Source of the DNA: Polyangia bacterium
GTDB lineage: Bacteria; Myxococcota_A; Polyangia; Nannocystales; Nannocystaceae
DNA length: 64,000 bases
NCBI GenBank assembly: GCA_030430565.1
Contig: JAUIKS010000018.1
Location: 62,001 to 126,000, forward strand
Direction: 5' to 3'
Positions 16,841 to 27,000 of this stretch are shown here, one piece after another (positions within the stretch are counted from its first letter, which is position 1; every line of letters starts with the position of its first letter). The notes beneath the pieces were generated by a model that saw only the letters and a list, made by a program, of their open reading frames with translations, was not told the DNA's origin and made no database searches. The translations under genes and the position numbers were made by a program.

Positions 16841-19800
16841 TCACCGAGGCGTCAGCGACCTCGGGCACTCCGAGCCCCGCGCCTCGACGCACCCAGGGAC
16901 GGGAAGCAGCCCTTCGAGTCGCTTCCTCGTGGCGTCCGGGCCGCTAAAGAACCCCGCGAACGACTCGGAGCGGCGCACCCGCGCGGTCATGTCATATCCC
17001 GTGGTCACGACCCAGTGCTTCGCCTCGGGCGAGACCGAGGTCATGCGGAGGCCGTGATCGGAGATCTCCAGCGGCGGCTTCGTCTCGTCCGCGGCGAGCC
17101 ATACGCGGGTGATGCCGTCGAGCGCGGCGGTCACGACGTACTCATCACGTCCGCCGAACGCCGCCGACCGCACCGGCCTGTCGTGGGGTCCAAAATTTCG
17201 CACCTCGCAGCCCGAGTCGAGCTCCCAAAGATACGCGTAGGGACGACTCGACGACGACACCGCGCGCTCGCCCTCGGCGTCGAAGCGCACCGTGTGATGT
17301 CGGCATCGTACACAGGGTAGCGTGCAGGTCTTTGACGGCTTGGTTTGTGTCAGGGCTTCGCTGGTCAGCGGCCACAGCTCGATCTGAAGCGCATCGGGTG
17401 TATCGGAGGCTGTGATCAGCTGTTCGCGCTCGCTGCTGATGTCCACAAATCGGAACGGGCTACCTGGGCGAGCGATCGCTTCTGTTGGCGTTGACGAGGA
17501 GTCGGCGAGCGCGTCCTCGACGTCCCACTCGAGCAGGCGTCCGACCGCCTCGTCAGCTCCGCTGTGCGGCACGATCAAGACGGATTGTCCACGCGGTCCG
17601 AACCGCGCCATCCGCGGCGCGCTCGGAAAATTATACGTAGCCGCCACGCTCGCGTCGCGGCGGCTCGCGTCGCTCGGGATCCGCCACAAGCGCAGGACGC
17701 CATCGGAGCGGCCTTCGCGGGTACCTCTCGAGACGGTCAGGGCGAGCGTACGATCGGTCGGGCTGAAGTCCGCGTAGAGGATGTGCTCGCGCTCGCCGCC
17801 GCCCCGAGGGGCGAGCTGCTGTCGCCGCGTCGCCCCGGTCTCGTGATCGAGGTGCCAGAGCAGCGCCGGCGCGTCGAACGAGCTCGTGATCACGCGGGTC
17901 CCCGAGGAGTCCATGGCCGCGTGGAGGATCGCGTCGCGCTGCCGCAGGACGAGCGCCGGAGGATCGGTGAGCGACCAGAGCCGGGCGGTGCGGTCCATCG
18001 CCCCGGTGACCAGGTAGCGCGCGTCGCCGCGCTCGAATACATCAAGCGCCCGGATCAGGCCGTCGTGGCTGCGAAGGATCGTGGGGCTCGTGTCGACGTC
18101 GGAGAACCAAACGCGCGCGTCGCGATCCATCCCCGCGCTGACGAACTTGCGGCCCTCCGCGAAGAAGCGGATTCCGAGCACCGGTGGCTTGTGCCCGGCG
18201 TGCGCGACCACGACGCCCGCGTCATCCGTTGAGCGCACGTAGACGACGCCTTTCTCATCCGCGAGCGCGAGCCGCTGCCCGGACTCATCAAGCGCCACGC
18301 GCTCGACCACGCTCGGGTGCTCATGGACGATGGCGGCGGTGGGGAACGACCCGTCCGCGGTGTTCTGTCGCCACACGTCCACGTAGCGGTGATCCCGGAC
18401 CACGGCGACATGGGTCCCGTCGCCGCTGATCGCGAAGCCCGTCGCGTCTGCGTCGAGGCACAGCGCCGGTTGCTCCTGTGGTTCCCCGTTGTACCAGCGG
18501 ACGAGGCGAACGCTTCGATCTCTGGACAGCGCGGCCGTCAGCCACCCGTCGCGGACCGCCTGATGCTTGATCGAGATGATCTGTTGGGCGGGGTGGTCGA
18601 GCGCTGGAGCGTCCGCGCCTCGTCCCGCGCAGGCCTCCACGGTTGGCTTGAGCGGGACGTCCCCAAGCGTCCCGGTAGGGCTCGTGTACCGGAGCGTGTT
18701 CGTTTGACCCGCTTGATCGGGCTCGAGCAGCACGAGCTGTGAGCCATCGAGGTAGCCTGTGTCGAGGCTCAAAGGGAGCGCGGGGAGCTGAGCGGTTGGG
18801 CGAGCCGCCTTGAGATCCCACAGCACGACCGCGCCGGTCGCGGTCGTGATCGCGACGCGTGCTCCGTCGCGGTCGAAGCGCGTGGAGAGGATGTCGGCGT
18901 CGTGGCCCTCGAGCAGCGTCTCGCTGAAGGGCATCTGTTCTACGTGCCAGGCGAGCCGCTTCCACTCAGTGCTCAGCTCCGAGCCGTCGCGCGTGCTGTG
19001 CTCTTGCACGGAGAGCAGATGGCTCACCGCTGCCTCGGGTCGCGCGACGAGCTCGAAATTCGCGGTGTAGACGCTCAGCTTGTCCTTCGCGAGGAGCGCG
19101 CGCTGCTCGGCATCGAGCGCGCGCTGTTTGGCATCGAGCGCGTTTTGCTTGGCCTTGAGCGCGTTTTGCTTGGTGAGCGCCTCGTGGCGTTGGCTCGCGT
19201 TGGCGAACAGCGCGAAGATAGCGAGGCTTATGGTCAAGAGCGCGAAGGCGATGATCACGAGCAGTCGGCGAACACGCTGTCTGCGTTGATGGTCTTCGCT
19301 CACGCGGATGAGCGCGTCGATGTGCTCCTCATCGACGGACTCGAGATCAATAACCTCGCGCGCGCTCTTCAGCTCCAGCGCGTTGAGCACCCCCTCGTTG
19401 GGGTGCCCGTGCTCGGCCCAGCGAGCCGCCTCTCCGCGCAGCCACGAGACGCACAGCAGCCGTCGTCGCTTGGAGTTGATCTCGTTCGCGAGCGTCGCCC
19501 ACCCTGTGAGGAGCGAGCTGTGGGCGAGCTTGATGACGTGGTTGTCGGTGACGAGGATTCTCGCCGACACGAGTGTATCGACGAGTCGCTGGCGCGCCGC
19601 GCTGTCTTTACCCAAGCCCTCGTGCACCAGCTCGAGATGCGCGACTGTTCGGCACGAGTCCATCGTCTCGCCGGCGTCGACGAGTCTCAGGAGCAGCGCG
19701 AGCGCGTCTTCGCGGTCACGCGGGGTGAGCTCGTTTAAGGTGCGCTCGGCGTAGGCGGCGATCACCCCCTCGAGCTTGTTGAGGCGCTCGTACGCCGCCC

Positions 19801-21730
19801 AGGTGATGTTCGAGCCGTCGCGCTCGAGCCACAGCAGGTCGAGCGTGTACTGCAGCAACGCGAGCCCGCCGGGCTCTCCGTTCACGGCCTGCGCGAGCTC
19901 CTCGACGAGCCCGTCGTCGAACTCCAGGCCCACCGCGCGGGCGGGTGACGCGATCAGCTCGCGGAGCTGCTCGTCGCCCGGCGACAGCGCGACCCACGGG
20001 TCCCGTACATCGCTGACGTACTCGCCGAGGGTCTGTGTCGGGGTCAGGGACACCGACCGGAGCTGCTCCACGGCGTCGGAGCGGACGACCAGGATCGTGA
20101 TGATGACGCGCGGCGAATCCTCGAGTCGACCGAGGAGCCGGAAGAAGCGCTCGCGCTGGTCGGCGCTCGCGTCGGCGTCGAACATGCGCTCGACCGAGTC
20201 GATGAGGAGCAGACGCGGCCCCGCGCTCGAGTCGTCGACGAGCGCGCTGTACAGCGCCTCGTCGCTCGCCCCGTCGCCGGCCGGCCGGAGCGCGTCGGCG
20301 AGCGCGTCCATCGGCCTACGCTCCGCAGCCACGCTGAGCACGGACCAGGCTTCGTCCGCCTCGAGCTCGGGGCGCAGGCCGGCGTGCACGAGCGAGCTCT
20401 TCCCGACCCCCGACGCGCCGCTGACGAGCAAGAGCCGTCCGGGCTGTGACTGCGCGGCGATCGTACGCAGCGTTTTACTCAGCTCCTGGACCTCGGGTGT
20501 ACGAGCGGAGAAGAAGCGGTTGTGGACGTCGTGGAAGGGCTTGAGTCCGCGGAAGGGACGCAGCGCGAACGGCCGGGTGTCGTGATGGGCGCCCGCGCGC
20601 TGAAACAGCCGCAGCCCCACCCAGTCATGAAGCTCGGCGTGCTTACTCAGCTCGTGACGCGCGAGGCGTACGCTGTCCTCTAGCGAGCGCGCGTGGACGA
20701 GCAGGCCCTCGTAGAGGCTCCTAGCGAGCTGCGCGGCCCCGTCGTAGGAGAGCTCGTAGTGCGCGGACAGGACCGACTCGAAGCCGCTTTGGTGCAGCGC
20801 CTGGACCGGGCTTCGGAGATACGAGCGATAGCCCGAGGTCGCGGCGCTCTCGCAGGCGCTGATCACGATCAGGCGAACGTGTTTCGCGTACTCCTTCAGA
20901 CGGTCGTTGAGCGTCTCGGCGTCGAGCGCTTCGTCCGCGAGCTGAAGACACTGCGTCTCTTGATTGCGGAGCCCGTGGCAGAGTATGTGGAGCACCGTGT
21001 AGGGGTCTCGCCGCTCGGCCGCTTGTCGGAAGCGCTGCTTGATACCCGCGATCGTCGCGCTCGCCAGGACGTCGCTGCGCTGAAACACATCGACATGACC
21101 CGATGAGCAGGCCTGCTCAATCGCCGCGATCACTCCCTTCACGCACGCTTCGCCGCGCTCGCGCTTTGTCGCGTCCTGGTCGGTCCCCACGCCCGCGTGC
21201 GCGAACAAGACACGCCCGGTCGCGGCCGCTGGCAGATCGTGCTGGGCGGTGCTGGTGCCGCGCCACTGATAGCGGAGCAGGAAGCGAGAGTCGGTCCCGA
21301 TCTCTGCTTCGGACTCGCCGAGGCGAAGCAGCGCCCACGGGAGTTCGAAGAGCTCGATCGCCTCGAGGCGGAGGGTGAGGATCACCGGTCGCTCAGCGCT
21401 CGCGCGTCGCTTCAGCGCCTCGATTCGATTGGTCCAGCCGATCTCCTCGTCGAACCATTTGGTGAGCGCGTGCGAGAGGTTCCGGCGGAGCGCGCTATCG
21501 GCGGCGCGGGGGTCCCTGAACTCGATGATCCCGCCGAGGAGGCCGTCGGCGAGCCCGGGGAGTTGGTCCCCGAAGGGGGTGCGGACGTCATGCCGCGACT
21601 CTTCGGCGCCGTCCGTTGACCACGAGACGAGGTACGAGACGTTATTGTCGTGGTTCGCGCGGTAGACGTCGGTCGCGTTGTCCGTGCGCACCATGTCGAG
21701 GACGACGTGTATTGGGCGCTTCGTCTCCAT
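16841..21730 (-). CDS. CHAT protease - STAND NTPase - TM - WD40 repeat protein
   Basis: The 1629-residue protein combines four parts. A caspase-like CHAT domain occupies about residues 110-350, with catalytic H252 (LHILCHG) and C293 (VISACES). A STAND-type NTPase spans about 400-800, with Walker A GASGVGKSS at 438-446 and Walker B LLLID ending at D511. A single membrane helix lies at 822-844, followed by a heptad coiled coil (KQNALDAKQRALDAEQ). From about 930 to the end there are some 12 WD40 repeats with motifs such as VLWDL, ARLWSL and ARVWFSD. CHAT domains are proteases, and STAND NTPases act as signal-triggered switches. Start ATG 21730 was chosen over TTG 21754. Two lipoprotein genes lie upstream on the same strand. 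Confidence 0.93.
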   Translation of the reverse strand: METKRPIHVVLDMVRTDNATDVYRANHDNNVSYLVSWSTDGAEESRHDVRTPFGDQLPGLADGLLGGIIEFRDPRAADSALRRNLSHALTKWFDEEIGWTNRIEALKRRASAERPVILTLRLEAIELFELPWALLRLGESEAEIGTDSRFLLRYQWRGTSTAQHDLPAAATGRVLFAHAGVGTDQDATKRERGEACVKGVIAAIEQACSSGHVDVFQRSDVLASATIAGIKQRFRQAAERRDPYTVLHILCHGLRNQETQCLQLADEALDAETLNDRLKEYAKHVRLIVISACESAATSGYRSYLRSPVQALHQSGFESVLSAHYELSYDGAAQLARSLYEGLLVHARSLEDSVRLARHELSKHAELHDWVGLRLFQRAGAHHDTRPFALRPFRGLKPFHDVHNRFFSARTPEVQELSKTLRTIAAQSQPGRLLLVSGASGVGKSSLVHAGLRPELEADEAWSVLSVAAERRPMDALADALRPAGDGASDEALYSALVDDSSAGPRLLLIDSVERMFDADASADQRERFFRLLGRLEDSPRVIITILVVRSDAVEQLRSVSLTPTQTLGEYVSDVRDPWVALSPGDEQLRELIASPARAVGLEFDDGLVEELAQAVNGEPGGLALLQYTLDLLWLERDGSNITWAAYERLNKLEGVIAAYAERTLNELTPRDREDALALLLRLVDAGETMDSCRTVAHLELVHEGLGKDSAARQRLVDTLVSARILVTDNHVIKLAHSSLLTGWATLANEINSKRRRLLCVSWLRGEAARWAEHGHPNEGVLNALELKSAREVIDLESVDEEHIDALIRVSEDHQRRQRVRRLLVIIAFALLTISLAIFALFANASQRHEALTKQNALKAKQNALDAKQRALDAEQRALLAKDKLSVYTANFELVARPEAAVSHLLSVQEHSTRDGSELSTEWKRLAWHVEQMPFSETLLEGHDADILSTRFDRDGARVAITTATGAVVLWDLKAARPTAQLPALPLSLDTGYLDGSQLVLLEPDQAGQTNTLRYTSPTGTLGDVPLKPTVEACAGRGADAPALDHPAQQIISIKHQAVRDGWLTAALSRDRSVRLVRWYNGEPQEQPALCLDADATGFAISGDGTHVAVVRDHRYVDVWRQNTADGSFPTAAIVHEHPSVVERVALDESGQRLALADEKGVVYVRSTDDAGVVVAHAGHKPPVLGIRFFAEGRKFVSAGMDRDARVWFSDVDTSPTILRSHDGLIRALDVFERGDARYLVTGAMDRTARLWSLTDPPALVLRQRDAILHAAMDSSGTRVITSSFDAPALLWHLDHETGATRRQQLAPRGGGEREHILYADFSPTDRTLALTVSRGTREGRSDGVLRLWRIPSDASRRDASVAATYNFPSAPRMARFGPRGQSVLIVPHSGADEAVGRLLEWDVEDALADSSSTPTEAIARPGSPFRFVDISSEREQLITASDTPDALQIELWPLTSEALTQTKPSKTCTLPCVRCRHHTVRFDAEGERAVSSSSRPYAYLWELDSGCEVRNFGPHDRPVRSAAFGGRDEYVVTAALDGITRVWLAADETKPPLEISDHGLRMTSVSPEAKHWVVTTGYDMTARVRRSESFAGFFSGPDATRKRLEGLLPVPGCVEARGSECPRSLTPR

Positions 21731-21887
21731 GCCGAGCGACGCACCGTACCCCAATCAGGCGCGCGCGGGAATTTGCCCGGCGGGCGTCGACGGTCCGGCG
21801 AGTCTAGGCTCGGTGAGCGCTGCGGCGCGGTCGCTGTGTCGTCGGCTTGCTCGTGTCGCCGTTGGGGGCGCGAGGGCTGCGCGAGCC

Positions 21888-22190
21888 TTACTCGCACGCG
21901 ATCTGGGCGGGGAAGCTCTCGAGGACGACGCAGGTGTCGGGGCAGCCGGCTGCCTCGCACGCGGCTTTCTTGTCCGTGTAGCACTCCTCCTTGACCTTGT
22001 ACTCGCAGTTCTCGTCGACCTCGCCGGCCGCCGGCGCGTCGGGGTCGGCGTGGACCTCTTCGACGCCCGGATCGGCCTTGCCTTCTTCGACGTCAGCTGG
22101 CTCGGCGCCCTTGGGCGGCTCGGATCCGTCGCTCGAGGGGGTGTTGCACGCGAGGAGCAGGCAGGCGGTCACGAGGAGACTGCGTCTCAT
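21888..22190 (-). CDS. Small acidic lipoprotein with C-terminal Cys-rich domain
   Basis: The 100-residue protein has a short signal ending in LLAC and then an acidic, Pro/Gly/Ala-rich linker. A compact C-terminal segment follows with six cysteines (CEYKVKEECYTDKKAACEAAGC, then DTC and ACE), probably disulfide-bonded. Start ATG 22190. It lies upstream of the CHAT gene on the same strand, with 157 bp between them. The function is unknown. Confidence 0.72.
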   Translation of the reverse strand: MRRSLLVTACLLLACNTPSSDGSEPPKGAEPADVEEGKADPGVEEVHADPDAPAAGEVDENCEYKVKEECYTDKKAACEAAGCPDTCVVLESFPAQIACE

Positions 22191-22267
22191 GGCGTGGGAG
22201 TGTAGCGCTCCGCGTGGGCGCGGGCGCGCGCTTCCGCGCTGACGCCCGAGGACTCGGACGCGTCGGC

Positions 22268-22921
22268 CTACTCGGTCTTTGTCGACAGGTCGCCCATGAT
22301 GATCTTGCCGTTTCGCTGCCAGGCGAGCTCGAGGGTGTCGCGGTGGGTCTTGGCGGTCTCGATCTCGGTGGCGAAGGTGCGCGCGAGCTCGCCGTCCTCG
22401 TCGAATTCTGCGTAGGCGCCGTCCCAGGCGTTGTAGTGCTTGATCGCGCTCTCGAGCAGGCTGGTGAGGCCGGCGGCGTGCATGGTGCGCCCGTCGTCGG
22501 CGCTGAGGGTGGCTTCGAAGCTGTGCAGCTCATCGATGAGGCGGCGCTCCATGTCGCCGAGCATCATGTGGGTCCGGTAGCCGCGCTCGCGGTCGGTGTG
22601 CAGCTGGACGTGGGCGAAGTGCGCGTCGGTCTGCGTGATGATCGCGCTGCGCTGCTCATACCAGGCCTTGGCCTCGTCGGCGGTCTGCGCGGGGGCGGGC
22701 GCGGGCGCGGCCATGTACTCGTCGTGGAGCGCGACGCCTTCCTCCCAGCCGCGCGCGGACTTGGCCGCGTTCTCGGCTTCGAAGGCGTCGAAGTCGGCCT
22801 TGGCCTGCTGGTACTCACCGGCGGCGTGGGAGATTTCCTTGGCGCCCTTGAGCGACTCGGCGCAGGCGGGGAGGAGGAGGAGCGCGAGGGGGATACAGAG
22901 GGTCGATACAGCCCGGTTCAT
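22268..22921 (-). CDS. Lipoprotein with mostly helical mature domain
   Basis: The 217-residue protein has a clear lipoprotein signal (MNRAVSTLCIPLALLLLPAC). The mature part is rich in Ala, Glu, His and Lys and reads as long helices (EISHAAGEYQQAKADFDAF, MMLGDMERRLIDELHSFEATL). An Ala/Pro linker (AAPAPAPAQ) lies near residue 70. I chose ATG 22921 because it puts the signal peptide at the N-terminus, although the frame stays open to 23029. It lies 77 bp upstream of the next small lipoprotein gene on the same strand. I do not recognise the family. Confidence 0.75.
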   Translation of the reverse strand: MNRAVSTLCIPLALLLLPACAESLKGAKEISHAAGEYQQAKADFDAFEAENAAKSARGWEEGVALHDEYMAAPAPAPAQTADEAKAWYEQRSAIITQTDAHFAHVQLHTDRERGYRTHMMLGDMERRLIDELHSFEATLSADDGRTMHAAGLTSLLESAIKHYNAWDGAYAEFDEDGELARTFATEIETAKTHRDTLELAWQRNGKIIMGDLSTKTE

Positions 22922-23094
22922 GCCGAGCAGTCTACGGGCGAAGCGCCGCTTTACCAGGCCTGTCCAATGAGACAAGTCGCTCATCGCGGGGCGCGTCAGA
23001 GGAGCGCGGGCCGTGTCGTAGGGGGTCATTCGGACCTCCGCGGCGACGCGCGCGAGCGCTCGCGGCTCCGCGCGTCTGCTATAGTGCTCACGTC

Positions 23095-23895
23095 GTGAAC
23101 TCGTCGCGCCCGCGGATGTACCAGATCCCGATCTGCCCGTTCTCGCAGCGAGTGCTGATCATGCTGGCGCTCAAGGAGCTGGCCGGCGCGATCGACTTTC
23201 AGACCGTCGACATCACGAAGCCCCGGCCTGACTGGCTGCTCGAGAAGACAGGCGGTTCGACGGCGATGCCGATCCTCGAGCTCGAGGGCGGCGAGGTGAT
23301 CAAGGAGAGCCTCGTGATCCTGCGCTACGTCGAGGAGCGCTACGCGGCGCGGCCGATCGCGCGGGCGGATCCCTACGAGCGGGCGGTGGAGAACATGCTG
23401 ATCGCGGCGTCGGAGCCGTTGATCATGGCGGGCTACACGTTCTTGCTGAACCAGGAGCGCGCGCGGCGAGCGACGCTCGAGCAGGCGCTGCTGCGTCACT
23501 ACGCGGCGCTGAGCGAGTTCTTGACTCGCTACGGCTCGCGCGGGCCGTACCTCTTCGATCGCTTCGGCTACGCCGAGCTGGTGTACGCCCCGTTCTTTCA
23601 GCGCTTCTACTTCCTCGAGTACTACGAGGGCTTCACGGTGCCCGCGGAGCCTCGCTTCGCGCGGGCGCGGGCGTGGATCGAGGCCTGCGTGGCGCACCCG
23701 CGCGCGCAGCAGGTGTCGCGCGAGGAGGTCGTCAAGCTGTACTACGACTACGCGAAGGGCGCTGGCAACGGCGCGTTGCTGCCAGGTCGTCAGCGCTCGT
23801 CGTTCGCGTTCTCGCCCGGGTGGCGGGCGCGTCCGTGGCCGCCGCGTGACAAGTACGGCGTGTCGGCGAGCGATGAGCAGCTCGGGCTGCTTTGA
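23095..23895 (+). CDS. Glutathione S-transferase-family protein
   Basis: The 266-residue protein has an N-terminal thioredoxin-like domain with CPFSQRV (Cys14) in the active-site position. Further on come the cis-Pro region STAMPILELEGGEVIKESLVILRY and an all-helical C-terminal domain. This fits the omega-like or glutaredoxin-like GST group, which uses a cysteine rather than Tyr or Ser. The last 40 residues are a Pro/Arg/Trp-rich extension. The start is GTG 23095, with an internal ATG at 23116 as alternative. A TATAGT box about 12 bp upstream would give almost no leader. The protein likely handles thiol conjugation or reduction in the cytoplasm, but the substrate is unknown. Confidence 0.85.
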   Translation: MNSSRPRMYQIPICPFSQRVLIMLALKELAGAIDFQTVDITKPRPDWLLEKTGGSTAMPILELEGGEVIKESLVILRYVEERYAARPIARADPYERAVENMLIAASEPLIMAGYTFLLNQERARRATLEQALLRHYAALSEFLTRYGSRGPYLFDRFGYAELVYAPFFQRFYFLEYYEGFTVPAEPRFARARAWIEACVAHPRAQQVSREEVVKLYYDYAKGAGNGALLPGRQRSSFAFSPGWRARPWPPRDKYGVSASDEQLGLL

Positions 23896-23910
23896 TCCTC
23901 GATGAGCGTC

Positions 23911-24088
23911 GCGCTGGCCCCCATTGCTCACCACGTTTCGACGCGAGCGCGGCAAGGATGCGGAACTACAGCGGGAACGGACCGAAGAGCGAACGAGGCG
24001 TACGAACGCACGTTGAGAAGCGTACCCGCTGTAGTTTCGTGCACTTGTCGTTCGCAGCAGAATCCTGGTGAGCAATGGGGGCTAGCGC
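23911..24088. repeat. Palindromic intergenic element with 23-bp terminal inverted repeats
   Basis: GCGCTGGCCCCCATTGCTCA... (23911-23933) is repeated in inverted form at 24066-24088 with one mismatch in 23 bp. Inside, AACTACAGCGGG (23964-23975) is inverted exactly at 24025-24036. The whole 178 bp can fold as nested stems. It fills the gap between the convergent GST and pseudokinase genes and covers the stop codon of the latter. No T-run marks it as an ordinary terminator. It may be a miniature inverted-repeat element or an RNA-processing stem. Confidence 0.85.
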
Positions 24089-27000
24089 TTGGCGCGACGC
24101 CGGGGCGGTGGCGGTGGCTGACGCGCGGACGACTTCTTCGCCGGCGGTGGCGGTGGCGGTGGCGGTGGCGGCTTGCCGTGGTCCTGCGCCGGCGACGGGG
24201 GCGGCTGCGGCGTGGCCGCGCGCTTCGCCGCCGGGGCGGCGTCGCGTTTAACCTGTCCTATGGGGCTTGTCGATGCGCTGGCGCTGGCGACCCGCTGACG
24301 CGTCGACGAGGAGGCCGACGGGGAGGGGCTGGCGACGCGCTGGCGCGTCGAGGACGAGGACGAGGACGGGTCGACGACGCGCTGGCGCGTCGAGGACGAA
24401 GACGAGGAGTCGACGACGCGCTGGCGCGTCGAGGACGAGGACGAGGACGCGTTGGCGACGCGCCGGCGCGTCGAGGACGAAGACGATGACGACGACGAGG
24501 ACGCGCCCGCCGGCTGCGGGGTCGCGCGCGGGGTCGCCCGGATCAGGGCGTAGAGCGCCTCGCGGGCGGCGCCTTGATCGCGGAGGTTGAGCAGCGGGAT
24601 CCGCTCGAGGCGCTGCAGCGCGGCGTGCAGCTGACGGTCGCGCTCGCGCCAGGCCTTGAGCTCGTTGCAGGCGTCGGAGTAGCTGGTCGTGAGGCGGCGG
24701 GCGGCGGTGAGGCTCGCCTTGAGCTTGGCCTCGAGCTGGCGCTTCTCGTTGCCGTGATCGCGGAGCTTGCGTTCGAAGCGCTTGAGCTCGGTCTCGAATT
24801 GCCGCTTGCGCTCGACGTGGCTCGAGAGCCTGAACTCGAGGGACTCGTTGAGCCGCAGCTGCTCGTGGTAGACGCGCTCGAGCTCGTCGAGGCGCTCGAG
24901 GTTCTCGCGCTGCTCGCTGCCGCGGCGCAGCAGCTCGTGGGTGTTCTTGGTCAGCTTGCCGCGGGTCCGCGTGAGCTGCGACCAGAGCGTGTAGACCGGG
25001 CTGAGGCCGGTGAAGCTGCGGGCGGCGGGCTCGCAGAGCACGTCGACGGCGGTCTCGAAGTCCTCGAAGACGGCGCGCGCGCGGGCGGGCTCGAGGTAGG
25101 GCAGCAGCGGGTCGAGCCAGGCGAGCGCGGCGGCGACGCAGCCGTCGGGCGTGGGCGGCTCGTCGCGGGCGGCGCAGAACGGGCGCAGGGGCGCGCGCGA
25201 CGAGCTCGCGCTGGTCAGCGCGTCACGTCGCTGGAGGCAGGCGAGCGCGAAGTGGATGAGCAGGAGGAAGACCGCGCTGCTGTCGACGCGGCGCAGCAGC
25301 AGGCGCGCGCCCGGGGTGGTCTCGATGAGCAGCTTGGTCAGCTGGCGCACGTGCAGCCGCAGCGGGAGCTGGGGGCCGGCGGCGAATTGGAGCTCGAGCT
25401 CGCCGTCGACGACCTCGACGTCGCGCGCGAGCTGGTCACGCAGCGCGCTGCAGACCCCGTCGAGGCGCGGCCAGAGCTCGCGCGCGAGGGTCTCGTCGGC
25501 GAGCGCGGCGAGCGTGCCGGCGGCGAGCCGCTCGGGGTCGGCGGTGAGCTCTTGGTCGTCGTCGGGCAGGCCGTCGGCGCCCTCGCGGCCGTCCTCGTCG
25601 AGGACCCCGCCGAGCGATCGATCCTGGGCGCTGCTCAGCAGCGCGCGCAGGGTCAGCTCGCCGATGTCGCGCAGGTCCGTGGCGGCCGACTGACGCGGGA
25701 GGATCCGGTAGCCCTGGATGTGCAGCAGCGCGCCGGAGGGCGGCTCGGCCGTCGCGCGGGCGCGGGCGCGGACGAGATAGCGTCCGCCGGTGAGCCGGGC
25801 GGGCGCGGGGCGGCAGCGGAGGCAGACGTGACGGGCGCGGGCGCGCGAGGAGAGCGGATCGGCGCGATCGAGGATCGCGCCATTGATGACCTCAAAGACA
25901 TGTGACCCGAGGACCAGGAGATCACCCGGCCGCGCGTCCTCGACCGGCGGCAGCGACTCGGGCGCGCGCTGCAGCGCGCGCCAGGTCGCGTGCAGCGAGG
26001 TCGCCTCGAGCGTGGGCGCGCCCGGGGCGCTCACGCCCGTGGGCAGCAGCGAGTCGCGCCAGCCGAGACAGATGAAGTACTCGTGCTCGGCCTGCGCGTC
26101 GTCGAGGTTGTGGAGGATCAGCGCGGCGTCGGCGGTGCGCAGGCGGCCGCGCGCGCGCGCGGCGTCAGGCAGGGGCGCGACGCGGGCGTAGCGGTAGAGC
26201 GCGGCCAGCTCGGCGTCGGGCAGGGGCGCGTCGCTGCCGAGCCACGGCGAGCTGGCGAGGCGGTAGCCGGCTGGGTCGGTGGGCGCGCCGCTGGTGATCA
26301 ACGCGTCGGCCGCGAGCGCGCCGTGGACCCGACCTTGGCTGTGCAGCGCGTCGACGCCGACGAGCACGCGGCGGATCAGCGCGAGGACGTCGCGCGGGGT
26401 CCAGGTGGTGTGGAGCCTGCGGGCCGCGGTCTCGCGCAAGCGGCGAGCTGGCCAAATGGTCATCTGTGACGGGAGGCCGAGGTACCACGGCGGCGCGTCC
26501 GAGACACCAGGTTCGCGGGCGCGGCCTGGGACGCGGGCGCCGGCGGCGACCGCCTCCGCGAGCGGCGCGCGCGGGCTCGCGTCGCCCGAGAGCGGCGCGC
26601 TGCGGAGTCGGGCGAGCTCGCCGGTCAGCGTCGGCGGGACGACCTCGAGCTCGTCGGCGCCGTCGCCCGGCTCCTCGCCGACGCGGGCGCGCGGCGTGAC
26701 GCTGCACAGGCGCGGAGGTTGTCCCGGCGTAAAGCAGACGAGCACGCGGCTGCGGGCGCGCGGCTCGTCGCTGGGGCCGCGCCCGGCGACCGTCGCGGCG
26801 GTGCGGCGGATCGGCGCGCGGCGCAGCGGGTGCGGGCGGCCGAGCGGTCCGGCGAGGACCTCGCTCGCGGGGTCGCCCGCGAGCAGCTCGTGCAGCTCCC
26901 AGGCCGCGGCGACGCGGGCCTCGACGAGCTGACATCGGAGCGAGTTCTCGCGCGCGTCGTCGGCGTCGAGCCGCGGCAGCTCGAGCGCGCGCCGTCGCCC

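Noticed and set aside
24290..24500. CRISPR-like array
   Set aside because: Spacers are not unique, the units are 39-42 bp and encode a Ser-rich protein repeat in frame. There are no cas genes.
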